From Bacteroidia bacterium (lineage in GTDB: Bacteria > Bacteroidota > Bacteroidia > Bacteroidales > F082), in assembly GCA_021287165.1 (NCBI GenBank), contig JAJTAY010000018.1, positions 1-64,000 on the forward strand: 64,000 nucleotides of DNA, given 5' to 3'. Position numbers and translations under genes: made by a program. The notes beneath the pieces are model-generated. The model had not been told where the DNA came from. It searched no databases and was given only the letters and a program-made list of their open reading frames with translations. The first letter of the stretch is position 1. The number at the start of each line of letters is the position of its first letter. Positions 42,858-50,327 of this stretch are shown here, piece by piece.

Positions 42858-43233
42858 GATTGACTAACGAGTTGATTATTTTTAACAAACTACTGATGTT
42901 AATGGGTTTTTGAAGAAAACCTGAGGCTCCGGACTGAACAATATCTGCCTGAAAACCGGTATCGCTCCTGCCCGACATAATTAATAGCGGTATTGATCTT
43001 TTGTGAATTGTCCGGCATCGCTCCCAGATAGCTTCATCGAATCCGGCAAGGTCAATTAAAACAAGAACAAATTCATGCTTCGAAAAAAGAATAGCATCAA
43101 ATGTTTCGTAATCCGTTGCCCCATAACACGTCATCGCATGTTTTTTTAGTAAATCCCCGAACAATTTAATGATTACCGGATTTCGGTCAACAATCAATAC
43201 TCCTGGATTGCTCAGGCGATTTTCTTCAATCAT
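42811..43233 (-). CDS. Single-domain response regulator
   Basis: A 140-residue receiver without output domain: GVLIVDRNPVIIKLFGDLL at the start, VLVLIDLAGFDEAIW with candidate phosphoacceptor Asp61, LLIMSGRSD (Ser at the switch) and GASGFLQKPINISSLLKII with Lys. The acidic pocket has a single Asp (VDRN) rather than the usual pair, so phosphorylation chemistry may be altered. The ATG overlaps the TGA of the KaiC-like gene (ATGA), and its 3' end overlaps the kinase gene by 47 bases. A phosphotransfer partner of the adjacent kinases is the natural inference. Confidence 0.85.
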   Translation of the reverse strand: MIEENRLSNPGVLIVDRNPVIIKLFGDLLKKHAMTCYGATDYETFDAILFSKHEFVLVLIDLAGFDEAIWERCRTIHKRSIPLLIMSGRSDTGFQADIVQSGASGFLQKPINISSLLKIINSLVNHESPGPNTPVAGTKQ

Positions 43234-44672
43234 GATGATGCATTATTTATCACTTGCGGAATACCGGTGATGATTCCTTGTAAATTATTCATCGGCTCAC
43301 CAACAACAATTCCATTCTCAGTTATATCGAATTTTCTGAGGGTTTTCTCAAAATTGCTCAAGCGCTTCTTTAAAACGCCTATGCTCTTGTGCAGGCTACC
43401 CTGCAACTCAAGAAAATGAAGGAAAATGATATTATCGGCAAGATAGCTGAGCCGCTCCTCCGATATTTTGAAATAGCCGGCAATGTGTTCCACTTCGTGA
43501 ATGAGTAGAACAGCTATTCCCATGCCCTGCAGTGTTTTACACAAAGCGTGCATCCTTGAAACAATATCCTGACCGTTCAGAGAAAGCTTGAAGCCCGAAA
43601 TGCTGTCGATGACAACTAAGCGAGACTTTCTGTTTTGTGCATTTGAGACAACCATTCTTGTAAACTCATCAGCCGAAAAAATTAGTGGCTCAACTTTCTC
43701 AAAACGAATTTTTTCTTTTACAGCATTGTCTTTTTTTAACTGCCCGATCTTCTCCGCTCTTTTCAGAAGCATATTGATTTCCTCCTCAAACGAATAGAAA
43801 TCAACTCCATAGCCTGTTGAAGCCATGCTGGACGAAAGTTGAAGGGCTAAGGTTGACTTACCTACTCCTGAGGGCCCGGAGAAAATTGTAATTGTGGCCG
43901 ATTCTATTCCACCTCCCGTCAGTAAATCAATAGCTTCGAGGCCAAATGAGTACTTCTCATCTCCAAATTCTGCAGGTTTTCCTGGCGGAATAATATTTGG
44001 AAAGATTATTAATCCGTTATTGCTGATCTTGTAAGAATGCTTTCCTTTCAGAAAGTCAGACCCGCGCATCTTTTCCACTGTTAAATACCTGTTGCCAATA
44101 TTGTTTTCAAGAGAAATAACGCAATCGGCCATAAATTTGAGATCATCGTCAGGTTGCTGTTCACTGTTCTCAGAAGTAAACAAGACCGTTGCACCCATTT
44201 CCTGAAGAAAATTAAGAAACGACAGCACCTGCCTGCGAAACTGATATTCATCGTTGGATAAATAGCGCAGCTGGGTCATTGCATCAATAAAAACCAACGA
44301 CGGCTTAATCGCTCTTACAGTTTCCACAATTTTGTTTGTGGTGGGCTCACGTTCAACGTCAGCTATGGTAAAGATATCGTAAGACTCGGACCGTGAAAAG
44401 AAATCGGGATCGGGACTAAGATCAAGAAAATGAATATGGTCGAATGATATTCCAATTATTTGAGCATTTCGCTTAATATGTTCCACTGGTTCACCCAGAG
44501 TGATAAACAATGGTGATTTATTACTCCTGGCACTATTGGACAAAAATTGCATCCCGATGGTTGTTTTACCCGAACCAGGACCGCCTCTCAATAGCACTGT
44601 GCTGTTTTCAACAAATCCTCCGTAGAGAACCTCATCAAGTCCCGGAGTACCCGATAAAATCTTGTTTCGCAT
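43230..44672 (-). CDS. Double-domain KaiC-like (RAD55/circadian clock family) ATPase
   Basis: A 480-residue protein with two RecA-like KaiC domains. The first (1-220) has the KaiC opening SGTPGLDEVLYGGF, Walker A GGPGSGKTT (30-38), a catalytic-Glu region TLGEPVEHIKRNA, and Walker B SLVFIDAMTQL. The second (~235-460) has FGLEAIDLLTGGGIE, Walker A SGPSGVGKST (265-274), SFEEEINMLLKRAEKIG and RLVVIDSISGF. The cyanobacterial KaiC is similar in plan, but no KaiA or KaiB is present here. KaiC-like proteins next to kinases and receivers occur in many non-cyanobacteria and are thought to act in stress or light signalling. Head of the leftward operon, divergent from the B12-binding gene. Confidence 0.9.
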   Translation of the reverse strand: MRNKILSGTPGLDEVLYGGFVENSTVLLRGGPGSGKTTIGMQFLSNSARSNKSPLFITLGEPVEHIKRNAQIIGISFDHIHFLDLSPDPDFFSRSESYDIFTIADVEREPTTNKIVETVRAIKPSLVFIDAMTQLRYLSNDEYQFRRQVLSFLNFLQEMGATVLFTSENSEQQPDDDLKFMADCVISLENNIGNRYLTVEKMRGSDFLKGKHSYKISNNGLIIFPNIIPPGKPAEFGDEKYSFGLEAIDLLTGGGIESATITIFSGPSGVGKSTLALQLSSSMASTGYGVDFYSFEEEINMLLKRAEKIGQLKKDNAVKEKIRFEKVEPLIFSADEFTRMVVSNAQNRKSRLVVIDSISGFKLSLNGQDIVSRMHALCKTLQGMGIAVLLIHEVEHIAGYFKISEERLSYLADNIIFLHFLELQGSLHKSIGVLKKRLSNFEKTLRKFDITENGIVVGEPMNNLQGIITGIPQVINNASS

Positions 44673-44759
44673 AGTTGGTCAAATTATTTTGATATCCCGA
44701 TATTTGATTGTAAATTTAGCACGCTGTCAGCCGTTTTGCAACAATATGCTGTTTTTTTT
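44673..44759. promoter_or_regulatory. Divergent promoter region between KaiC-like and B12-binding genes
   Basis: The 87 bases separate two outward-facing operons. TAAATTTA at 44711-44718 is a one-mismatch -7 box for the rightward gene, placed 41 bases before its ATG. No exact TAnnTTTG was found for the leftward gene. Shared control is likely from the geometry. Confidence 0.4.
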
Positions 44760-45404
44760 ATGATTCTGCCAGATTCCCTTTACGAAAACTACCGCGAAGC
44801 ATTGCTTTCAGGGAACAGGAACAGATGCCAAAGTTTTGTTCAAATTTTGATAGGCAATGGGGAGAGCGTTGAAAATATTTATTTCCACCTATTTCAACGA
44901 GCTCTTTATGATGTAGGTAAACTTTGGGAACTAAACAAAATCACTGTTGCTACCGAACATATGGCAACAGCCATCACAGAATATCTGATGATTTTATGCC
45001 AACAGGAATTATTTTCCACTCAGCGTGTTGGTAAAAGAGCTGTAATTGCCTGCACCGCAAATGAATACCATCAGGTTGGCGCCCGAATGGTGGCCGATAC
45101 CTTCGAGATGCACGGATGGGATACATGGTTTCTTGGATCAAACACCCCATCGAAAGATTTAATTAACCTCATTCAAGACAAACAACCCGATCTGCTCGGG
45201 TTGTCACTCAGTATATATTTCAATCATCACCATTTTCTCAGGATGTTAACTCAGTTAAGAGAAGCGTTTCCCGATCTGCCTATCATATACGGGGGTCAGG
45301 CCTTCAGGTGGGGAGGTTCAAGCCTGATGTCCGGCTATGGAAATATTCGCCACATTGAATCAGTGATAACACTGAAAGAATTTATCGAAAACTATAGCAT
45401 ATGA
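44760..45404 (+). CDS. Stand-alone CarH/AerR-like cobalamin-binding sensor
   Basis: A 214-residue protein made only of a cobalamin-binding module. The helical cap (~1-85) carries LWELNKITVATEHMAT, an exact Wx9EH motif (Trp56, Glu66, His67) that in CarH-type photoreceptors covers the adenosyl group. The Rossmann part has ANEYHQVGARMVADTF with ExHxxG (Glu102, His104, Gly107), the CarH version of the DxHxxG lower-ligand motif. It continues HGWDTWFLGSNTP and IIYGGQAFRWGG. There is no MerR DNA-binding domain, as in AerR. Corrinoid methyltransferase subunits lack Wx9EH. The ATG at 44760 is chosen over an in-frame TTG eight codons upstream. The stop overlaps the kinase ATG (ATGA). Light or B12 sensing is inferred. 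Confidence 0.85.
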   Translation: MILPDSLYENYREALLSGNRNRCQSFVQILIGNGESVENIYFHLFQRALYDVGKLWELNKITVATEHMATAITEYLMILCQQELFSTQRVGKRAVIACTANEYHQVGARMVADTFEMHGWDTWFLGSNTPSKDLINLIQDKQPDLLGLSLSIYFNHHHFLRMLTQLREAFPDLPIIYGGQAFRWGGSSLMSGYGNIRHIESVITLKEFIENYSI

Positions 45405-46516
45405 CTAACCCGGCTACAGTCACTTTCGAAGAATACCTTTATCATCATGCACAGCTTATACTTTTCGTTATAAGTGAAGATGGCATCGTTTTAAAATCAA
45501 ACACCTTTACGCAGAAAAAGGTGGGAAGGTCGCCGGTGGGCGAGCACTTCCGAAATTTCTTTGCCAATATCAATGAGGGCATTTACTTCGAGAATTGGGT
45601 TTCAGGAAATACCTTGAGACAGCTAGCAAATTTGAATACTGCTGGTGGCATGCCCGAATCGTTTTATTTTACTTCAATATTATCCGATGAGGGCATCCTT
45701 ATTATCGGCGAGATCGATTCAGGCGAAAACGAAATGCTTAGAACCGGCATGTTGTCGCTCAACGCTGAGCTAAATAATATGCTTCGCAGCCTTGGCAAGC
45801 AAAAAGTCGAGTTGGAGCAAGCCAATAAAAGTAAAAATTTGCTGCTCGGAATGGCTGCACATGACCTACGCAACCCTTTGAATAACATACTAATGTATTG
45901 TGAGTTTCTAAAGGAATTTGAAGCTGAAAATTTTAATACGGAAACAAAGACTATTCTCGAAAACATCACGAAGTCTTCGTACCACATGCTCGGAATCATA
46001 GAAGATTTTCTCGAAATGGCTGAGCTGGATTCCGGATTTATAGTTTTAAACAAAGAACTGGTCAAAATAAATGAGTTTATCAGTGAAACAGTGCATTTGA
46101 ATTGCATAATGGCACAGAAAAAAAATATTACTGCGAAAACCAGTCTGGCCGGCGATAATGTTGAAATTTTGATTGATGTCCAAAAAATGCAGCAAGTATT
46201 AAACAATCTGATCAGCAATGCCATAAAATTTTCTTATCCCGGATCATCAATTGAAATCAGCACTAAATACACTTCTTCCTTTGTGGAGGTAAGCGTTTCC
46301 GATCAGGGACAGGGCATCCCGGCAAACGAAATCGATAAGCTGTTTAAGCCATTTTCGAAGCTCTCGGTTAGGCCTACGGCAGGAGAGCGTAGTACAGGTC
46401 TTGGACTGAGCATTACAAAAAAGATTATTGAAGCCCATGGAGGTCGAATTTGGGTTGCAAGCGAACCACAGGCAGGCAGCACTTTTACGTTTAGTTTACC
46501 AACTAAATCACAATAG
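45401..46516 (+). CDS. Cytoplasmic sensor histidine kinase coupled to the B12 sensor
   Basis: A 371-residue kinase with no membrane segment. Residues 1-115 form a PAS-like domain (YLYHHAQLILFVISEDGIVL, SFYFTSILSDEGILIIGEID), followed by a coiled coil (LNAELNNMLRSLGKQKVELE). The dimerisation/phosphorylation box is LLLGMAAHDLRNPLNNIL with His154. The ATP-binding boxes are VLNNLISNAIKFS, VSDQGQGIP and STGLGLSITKKIIEAHGG. Translation is coupled to the cobalamin-binding gene by ATGA, so the two probably form a sensor-transmitter pair. The single receiver protein across the divergent promoter is a candidate phosphoacceptor. Confidence 0.88.
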   Translation: MTNPATVTFEEYLYHHAQLILFVISEDGIVLKSNTFTQKKVGRSPVGEHFRNFFANINEGIYFENWVSGNTLRQLANLNTAGGMPESFYFTSILSDEGILIIGEIDSGENEMLRTGMLSLNAELNNMLRSLGKQKVELEQANKSKNLLLGMAAHDLRNPLNNILMYCEFLKEFEAENFNTETKTILENITKSSYHMLGIIEDFLEMAELDSGFIVLNKELVKINEFISETVHLNCIMAQKKNITAKTSLAGDNVEILIDVQKMQQVLNNLISNAIKFSYPGSSIEISTKYTSSFVEVSVSDQGQGIPANEIDKLFKPFSKLSVRPTAGERSTGLGLSITKKIIEAHGGRIWVASEPQAGSTFTFSLPTKSQ

Positions 46517-46525
46517 TTACAGAAA

Positions 46526-46966
46526 ATGAACAGAGCTTATTTGATCGAAACTGCTGCAGCACTGAAGCAACCTGGATTTTATGCCAGAGAAGCCTACACC
46601 AATGCTTCAGAAAAGCTTGCCTCCGAGGTCAGCCAACGAATGCTGGCACGACCTGATCTCGAGAAGCTCATTGGCGGATCAGAAAATCTGGAGATGATGC
46701 TCGACAACCACAGGAATCATGCGCGCTTTTTCAGTTCATTGTTCGACCACTATTTTCCTGAAGTGCTTGTTGATACCGTGATCTGGGTTTTCAGTGCTTA
46801 CCGTAGCCATGGTTTCAATCTAACTTATTGGCCCGCACAACTCGACATCTGGGTGGACGCACTCAAAACAAATCTGACCCAGGAAGCTTTCAACGAGATC
46901 TATCCTTTTTACCATTGGATGATCGTAAACAACCCTGTTTTTGCAGCCCTGAGCGAGAAGACTTGA
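46526..46966 (+). CDS. Small all-helical protein in the B12-sensor operon, uncharacterised
   Basis: A 146-residue soluble protein I do not recognise. It is predicted all-alpha, with aromatic- and His-rich helices: MMLDNHRNHARFFSSLFDHY, TVIWVFSAYRSHGFN, YWPAQLDIWVDAL and YPFYHWMIVNNPVFAALSE. The size and several buried His/Trp positions resemble globin-like sensor domains, but no diagnostic motif is present. It starts ten bases after the kinase stop and is almost certainly co-transcribed. It may be a second sensor or an output partner of the cobalamin-binding/kinase pair. Confidence 0.7.
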   Translation: MNRAYLIETAAALKQPGFYAREAYTNASEKLASEVSQRMLARPDLEKLIGGSENLEMMLDNHRNHARFFSSLFDHYFPEVLVDTVIWVFSAYRSHGFNLTYWPAQLDIWVDALKTNLTQEAFNEIYPFYHWMIVNNPVFAALSEKT

Positions 46967-47103
46967 GCAGTATGCTCTGATTTTTACCATGATTTACATC
47001 GTCCAAACGTAGACGATGTGGAGTCTGACATGAATTCTAGCGCCTGCTCGCAACAGAAGAAATTTTGTGGTCGAACAAATTCTTTACTTGCAAAAAGCCA
47101 TTT

Positions 47104-49620
47104 TTACTTAAGCTGTCTAAGCGCGGACTTGTATGCTTTCTGCAAGGGGGCAAGCCTGCTATCGGTTTTGATAAGGTCGTTGATTACCATCCCATGACGA
47201 CCTATACCGCGGGCCTTATCAGCTACAGCAAAAAGTGCCGCCGATTTTTGAAGAAGCTCGGACACCTCATCGCGTCTAAACTGAAAATCAGGCAACAATC
47301 TGATGAGGCCCATCAAGGCCTCGTCATTCATTTGCTCTAGATAAAAATCAGCGGCCTGAAGGAGTACAGGCAAACTGTTCTGGCTGCGCACAAAATCATC
47401 AAAACTTTGGTGCTTAATGCCATAACGCTCTGGTTCGAATCTCGCTACATCGCGATCGAATGCCATATATAGCGACGCTGCCTTTTTAATTCCCTGTTCA
47501 GAAATTGCCTTTAGCACGGTCTGGTACTCCCTGTTGTAGGCAAATACCGGCCCAAGCCGGTCGAGCATCAGCTGTGCTTCGGAGGCGTCGAGATTACAAC
47601 CGCGGTTGCTGTTGGCCGTTTCAACGGCATCGCGTAGCATCTTTTCAACGCCTTCGACAATACCCCGTTGTAAATCCTGGCGGGCCTTCTGTGTCCAATC
47701 CTGAATGTTTAGCCTGTGATTGAGGCAGATACGTTCGATAAGACGCTCGTCGAGTGCTGCAAAAGCCCGTTTAAGTTCTGCATCATTTTCAAGAAAATTT
47801 TCCTTTTGCAGTCGTATCAATTCGTCGTACATTCTCCAGGCTTCGGGAAGATCATTGCTCCACGCCTTGAGCTGAACGTCGGGTATGCGTCGTAAAATTT
47901 CCTGTTTAACTTCCTGTGAGGCCTGAGCTGAACGACCTACCGACATTGCAGTATTACGCCGCTCAGCGGAACTTACAGGTGGCAAGGCTCCTCCCTGCCC
48001 GATTTTCTGCTGAAGCTGAACGGCTTCCATTGAGGTGCGCAAATACTCGGGGTGATCGGCTCGGTAGGCCAGCGCCTGCTGAAGTCGGCGGCGGGCATCT
48101 TCGGTGCGGCCTGCGTTGTGGAGCTCCTCGGCTTCCTTGACCAGATCCATGTAAACTAGACGATGTGTTCGGAAAAGTCCCTCCGTGATGGCCAGCTCGT
48201 GCTCGATATTGTAAAAGTCGCGGGCAGCTGCAGCAGCCTGTTCATACATCCTGATGGCTTCTTGATAGCGCTTTTGGTCGGCAAGTTGCTGCGCCTGACG
48301 TATATAAGCCTTTACCAGATCGTCGCTTTGCTGCGGTAGTTTTTTAGCCAGCTGCTCCGATTTTCTTACGCTTGCATATTGCGAGGCACGATCGCGGTAG
48401 GTTTCTGCCAGCTGCATATTGCCTGTTTCAACAGCACGGGCAGCAATGTGCAGATGAGAACGAAGCAAACCCAATCTGGCGGTTTCAAGTCGGTCGTTCA
48501 CCTGTGTATATGGGACATTCAGACCGCTCAGCCTTGCCCATCCCAAAGCATCTTCGTAAAAGTTGAGGGCAAAAGCATAATCCGATCGTGCCAGCAGGGA
48601 GTCGGCCAGCCTTACCTCCTCGGCAAAAAGCGCCTGAGCCCCTGAAACATCACTCTCGTCGCTTCCCATGCGCTCAAACTGCGCAAGCAGCTGATCATCG
48701 GGCCATAAACGCGACATGTTGAGCATTAGTTCATTGTCTCTATAATCGCCTTTTAATGAGGCTCTTATATATTGAAGCTGTTGCCGGCCGATGGCACCAG
48801 CAATCTGACGGGCATTCTTATCGCGGGGGTCGCGGTAATCAAGCAACAATGTCTGATACCTGGTCATCAGCCTTCCGGTGGCCGCAAGACGCTGACCAAG
48901 ACCTGCAGGGTCGGCCGGTGCAAAAATGCCTGTTTGTTGCAACACATTTCCGGCATTTAGGCCAGCCTTGCGCAGTTTGTCGCGAGCTGCAAAAAGCCCT
49001 GCATAACCCGCCCTGCTTTCGGCATCGCCTCTTTCGCCCTGACCCAAAAGACTATCAAGCAATTTTACAGACGCCCAGTATTGATTCACCAGCCCGATCA
49101 GCTGAAGCACTTCATTGCGTCTGGTGTTTGAGAAGGACAAATAATCAATGGTAAAAACAGGAGATGAATTGCTTTTTGGCAAGCGAAGCAGTACCTGATT
49201 TCCAACTGCTATTTCGCCTGAGCCGGAGGTCGCAGAATAAACTACGTTATCGACCCGTAATCTGCAGCGGTCGGGAATGAGCACTCCATCCAGAGAAAAA
49301 GAACGGTACATTGCATCGCCGCGTGCAAACTCAGGTTTAACAAGCAATGTCCATTCGTCAAAGTCGTTGCCCGCATTACTAATCTGAGCCAAAACGGCTA
49401 CCTGATAGTATAAGCTGATATCCTGAACGGCCTTTTCGCCAGAAGCAGAAAGCGCATTTAAAATGGCTTGATTGCCCAACAGGCCAAAACTGGCATTGGT
49501 TTTAGAATTAATGATGAATACCGATGACTTGCTGTGCTGCTGAGCCGAGGCTGTAAACAGCAGCATTGTCGTCAGCAGAAATACTGATAAAAGCCTTATC
49601 GGGTTGCCAAAGCGCTTCAT
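47104..49620 (-). CDS. Large exported helical-repeat protein, uncharacterised
   Basis: An 838-residue protein with a signal peptide (RLLSVFLLTTMLLFTASAQ). An N-terminal beta-rich domain (~25-165) is followed by a long all-helical region with TPR-like units: YAFALNFYEDALGWARLSG, KRYQEAIRMYEQAAAAARDF, AGRTEDARRRLQQALAYRAD. No catalytic motif is evident. It probably sits in the periplasm or at the outer membrane as a scaffold. The -7 box is so close to the ATG that the transcript would be leaderless. It converges on the B12-sensor operon; a hairpin (46996-47003 with 47012-47019) lies between. Confidence 0.75.
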   Translation of the reverse strand: MKRFGNPIRLLSVFLLTTMLLFTASAQQHSKSSVFIINSKTNASFGLLGNQAILNALSASGEKAVQDISLYYQVAVLAQISNAGNDFDEWTLLVKPEFARGDAMYRSFSLDGVLIPDRCRLRVDNVVYSATSGSGEIAVGNQVLLRLPKSNSSPVFTIDYLSFSNTRRNEVLQLIGLVNQYWASVKLLDSLLGQGERGDAESRAGYAGLFAARDKLRKAGLNAGNVLQQTGIFAPADPAGLGQRLAATGRLMTRYQTLLLDYRDPRDKNARQIAGAIGRQQLQYIRASLKGDYRDNELMLNMSRLWPDDQLLAQFERMGSDESDVSGAQALFAEEVRLADSLLARSDYAFALNFYEDALGWARLSGLNVPYTQVNDRLETARLGLLRSHLHIAARAVETGNMQLAETYRDRASQYASVRKSEQLAKKLPQQSDDLVKAYIRQAQQLADQKRYQEAIRMYEQAAAAARDFYNIEHELAITEGLFRTHRLVYMDLVKEAEELHNAGRTEDARRRLQQALAYRADHPEYLRTSMEAVQLQQKIGQGGALPPVSSAERRNTAMSVGRSAQASQEVKQEILRRIPDVQLKAWSNDLPEAWRMYDELIRLQKENFLENDAELKRAFAALDERLIERICLNHRLNIQDWTQKARQDLQRGIVEGVEKMLRDAVETANSNRGCNLDASEAQLMLDRLGPVFAYNREYQTVLKAISEQGIKKAASLYMAFDRDVARFEPERYGIKHQSFDDFVRSQNSLPVLLQAADFYLEQMNDEALMGLIRLLPDFQFRRDEVSELLQKSAALFAVADKARGIGRHGMVINDLIKTDSRLAPLQKAYKSALRQLK

Positions 49621-49625
49621 TGCAG

Positions 49626-49633
49626 CAAAATTA
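49626..49633 (-). promoter_or_regulatory. -7 box TAATTTTG five bases from an ATG
   Basis: An exact TAnnTTTG match ending only five bases before the ATG at 49620. Transcription would begin at or next to the start codon. Confidence 0.55.
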
Positions 49634-49707
49634 GCATTTGCCGCATAGCAATTCTTCGCTTAATCCCCAAAAGCATTAAAAATGTGTGCAAAACTGCCTT
49701 TAGAAGA

Positions 49708-50181
49708 TTAGGTCTCAACCGGAAGGCTGCGTTCAAAGCCGGCTTCAAGCGAGATAAACGTTTCGGTGAATGTAATCTCTGGTATGCTTTGAATTTTCTC
49801 AATGATAATTTGCTTGAGATGTTCGTTGTTGTGCGTGTAGATTTTAACCAACAAAGAATATTTACCGCTGATATGGTGGCATTCAACGATTTCTGGAATT
49901 TCCATAATCTGCTGGTAAACAGTATTGTGCGTACTGTTCGAAACCAGATTAACCTGAATACCGATAAAGGCACAGGTTTGATAACCCATTGCTTTTGGGC
50001 TCAATTTAAAATGTGCCCCGCTGATCAATCCGGCCTCCTGCATCTTGGCCACCCGCTGGTGAATTGCAGCGCCCGAAACATTGCAGCGACGGGCTATTTC
50101 GACAAAAGGCGTTCGAGCATCCTCGATGAGCAGGGATAAAATCCGGCGGTCGAGGCTATCAAGATGAAAGTCATCATGCAT
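49708..50181 (-). CDS. Lrp/AsnC-family transcriptional regulator
   Basis: A 157-residue regulator. The N-terminal winged helix is LDSLDRRILSLLIEDARTPF with the recognition helix NVSGAAIHQRVAKMQEAGLI. The C-terminal RAM domain is GAHFKLSPKAMGYQTCAFIG, then IVECHHISGKYSLLVKIYT and IQSIPEITFTETFISL. Lrp/AsnC proteins sense amino acids and often regulate the neighbouring gene. This one is transcribed divergently from a methionine gamma-lyase-like gene across 146 bases containing both promoters, so that enzyme is the obvious target. Confidence 0.92.
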   Translation of the reverse strand: MHDDFHLDSLDRRILSLLIEDARTPFVEIARRCNVSGAAIHQRVAKMQEAGLISGAHFKLSPKAMGYQTCAFIGIQVNLVSNSTHNTVYQQIMEIPEIVECHHISGKYSLLVKIYTHNNEHLKQIIIEKIQSIPEITFTETFISLEAGFERSLPVET

Positions 50182-50209
50182 TTTTTAGGAGTTTTAGTTC
50201 GAGATTTTA

Positions 50210-50217
50210 CAAAAATA
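50210..50217 (-). promoter_or_regulatory. -7 box TATTTTTG of the Lrp/AsnC gene
   Basis: An exact TAnnTTTG match 28 bases upstream of the regulator ATG. Confidence 0.6.
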
Positions 50218-50301
50218 GCAGTTTTGAATAACAGTTTTTATTTATTTATATCATAACGGTTTTACTTGAGGCTTAAACAAGCAAAAAAGCCAATTTATTC
50301 C

Positions 50302-50309
50302 TATTTTTG
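50302..50309 (+). promoter_or_regulatory. -7 box TATTTTTG of the methionine gamma-lyase-like gene
   Basis: An exact TAnnTTTG match 18 bases before the ATG. The AT-rich 84 bases between the two divergent -7 boxes are the likely Lrp binding region. Confidence 0.6.
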
Positions 50310-50327
50310 AGAAAAAATTAACAATCT

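Noticed and set aside
46996..47019. Terminator between the B12-sensor operon and the convergent repeat protein
   Set aside because: The 8-bp hairpin is real, but no T-run follows on either strand, so it was not called as a terminator.
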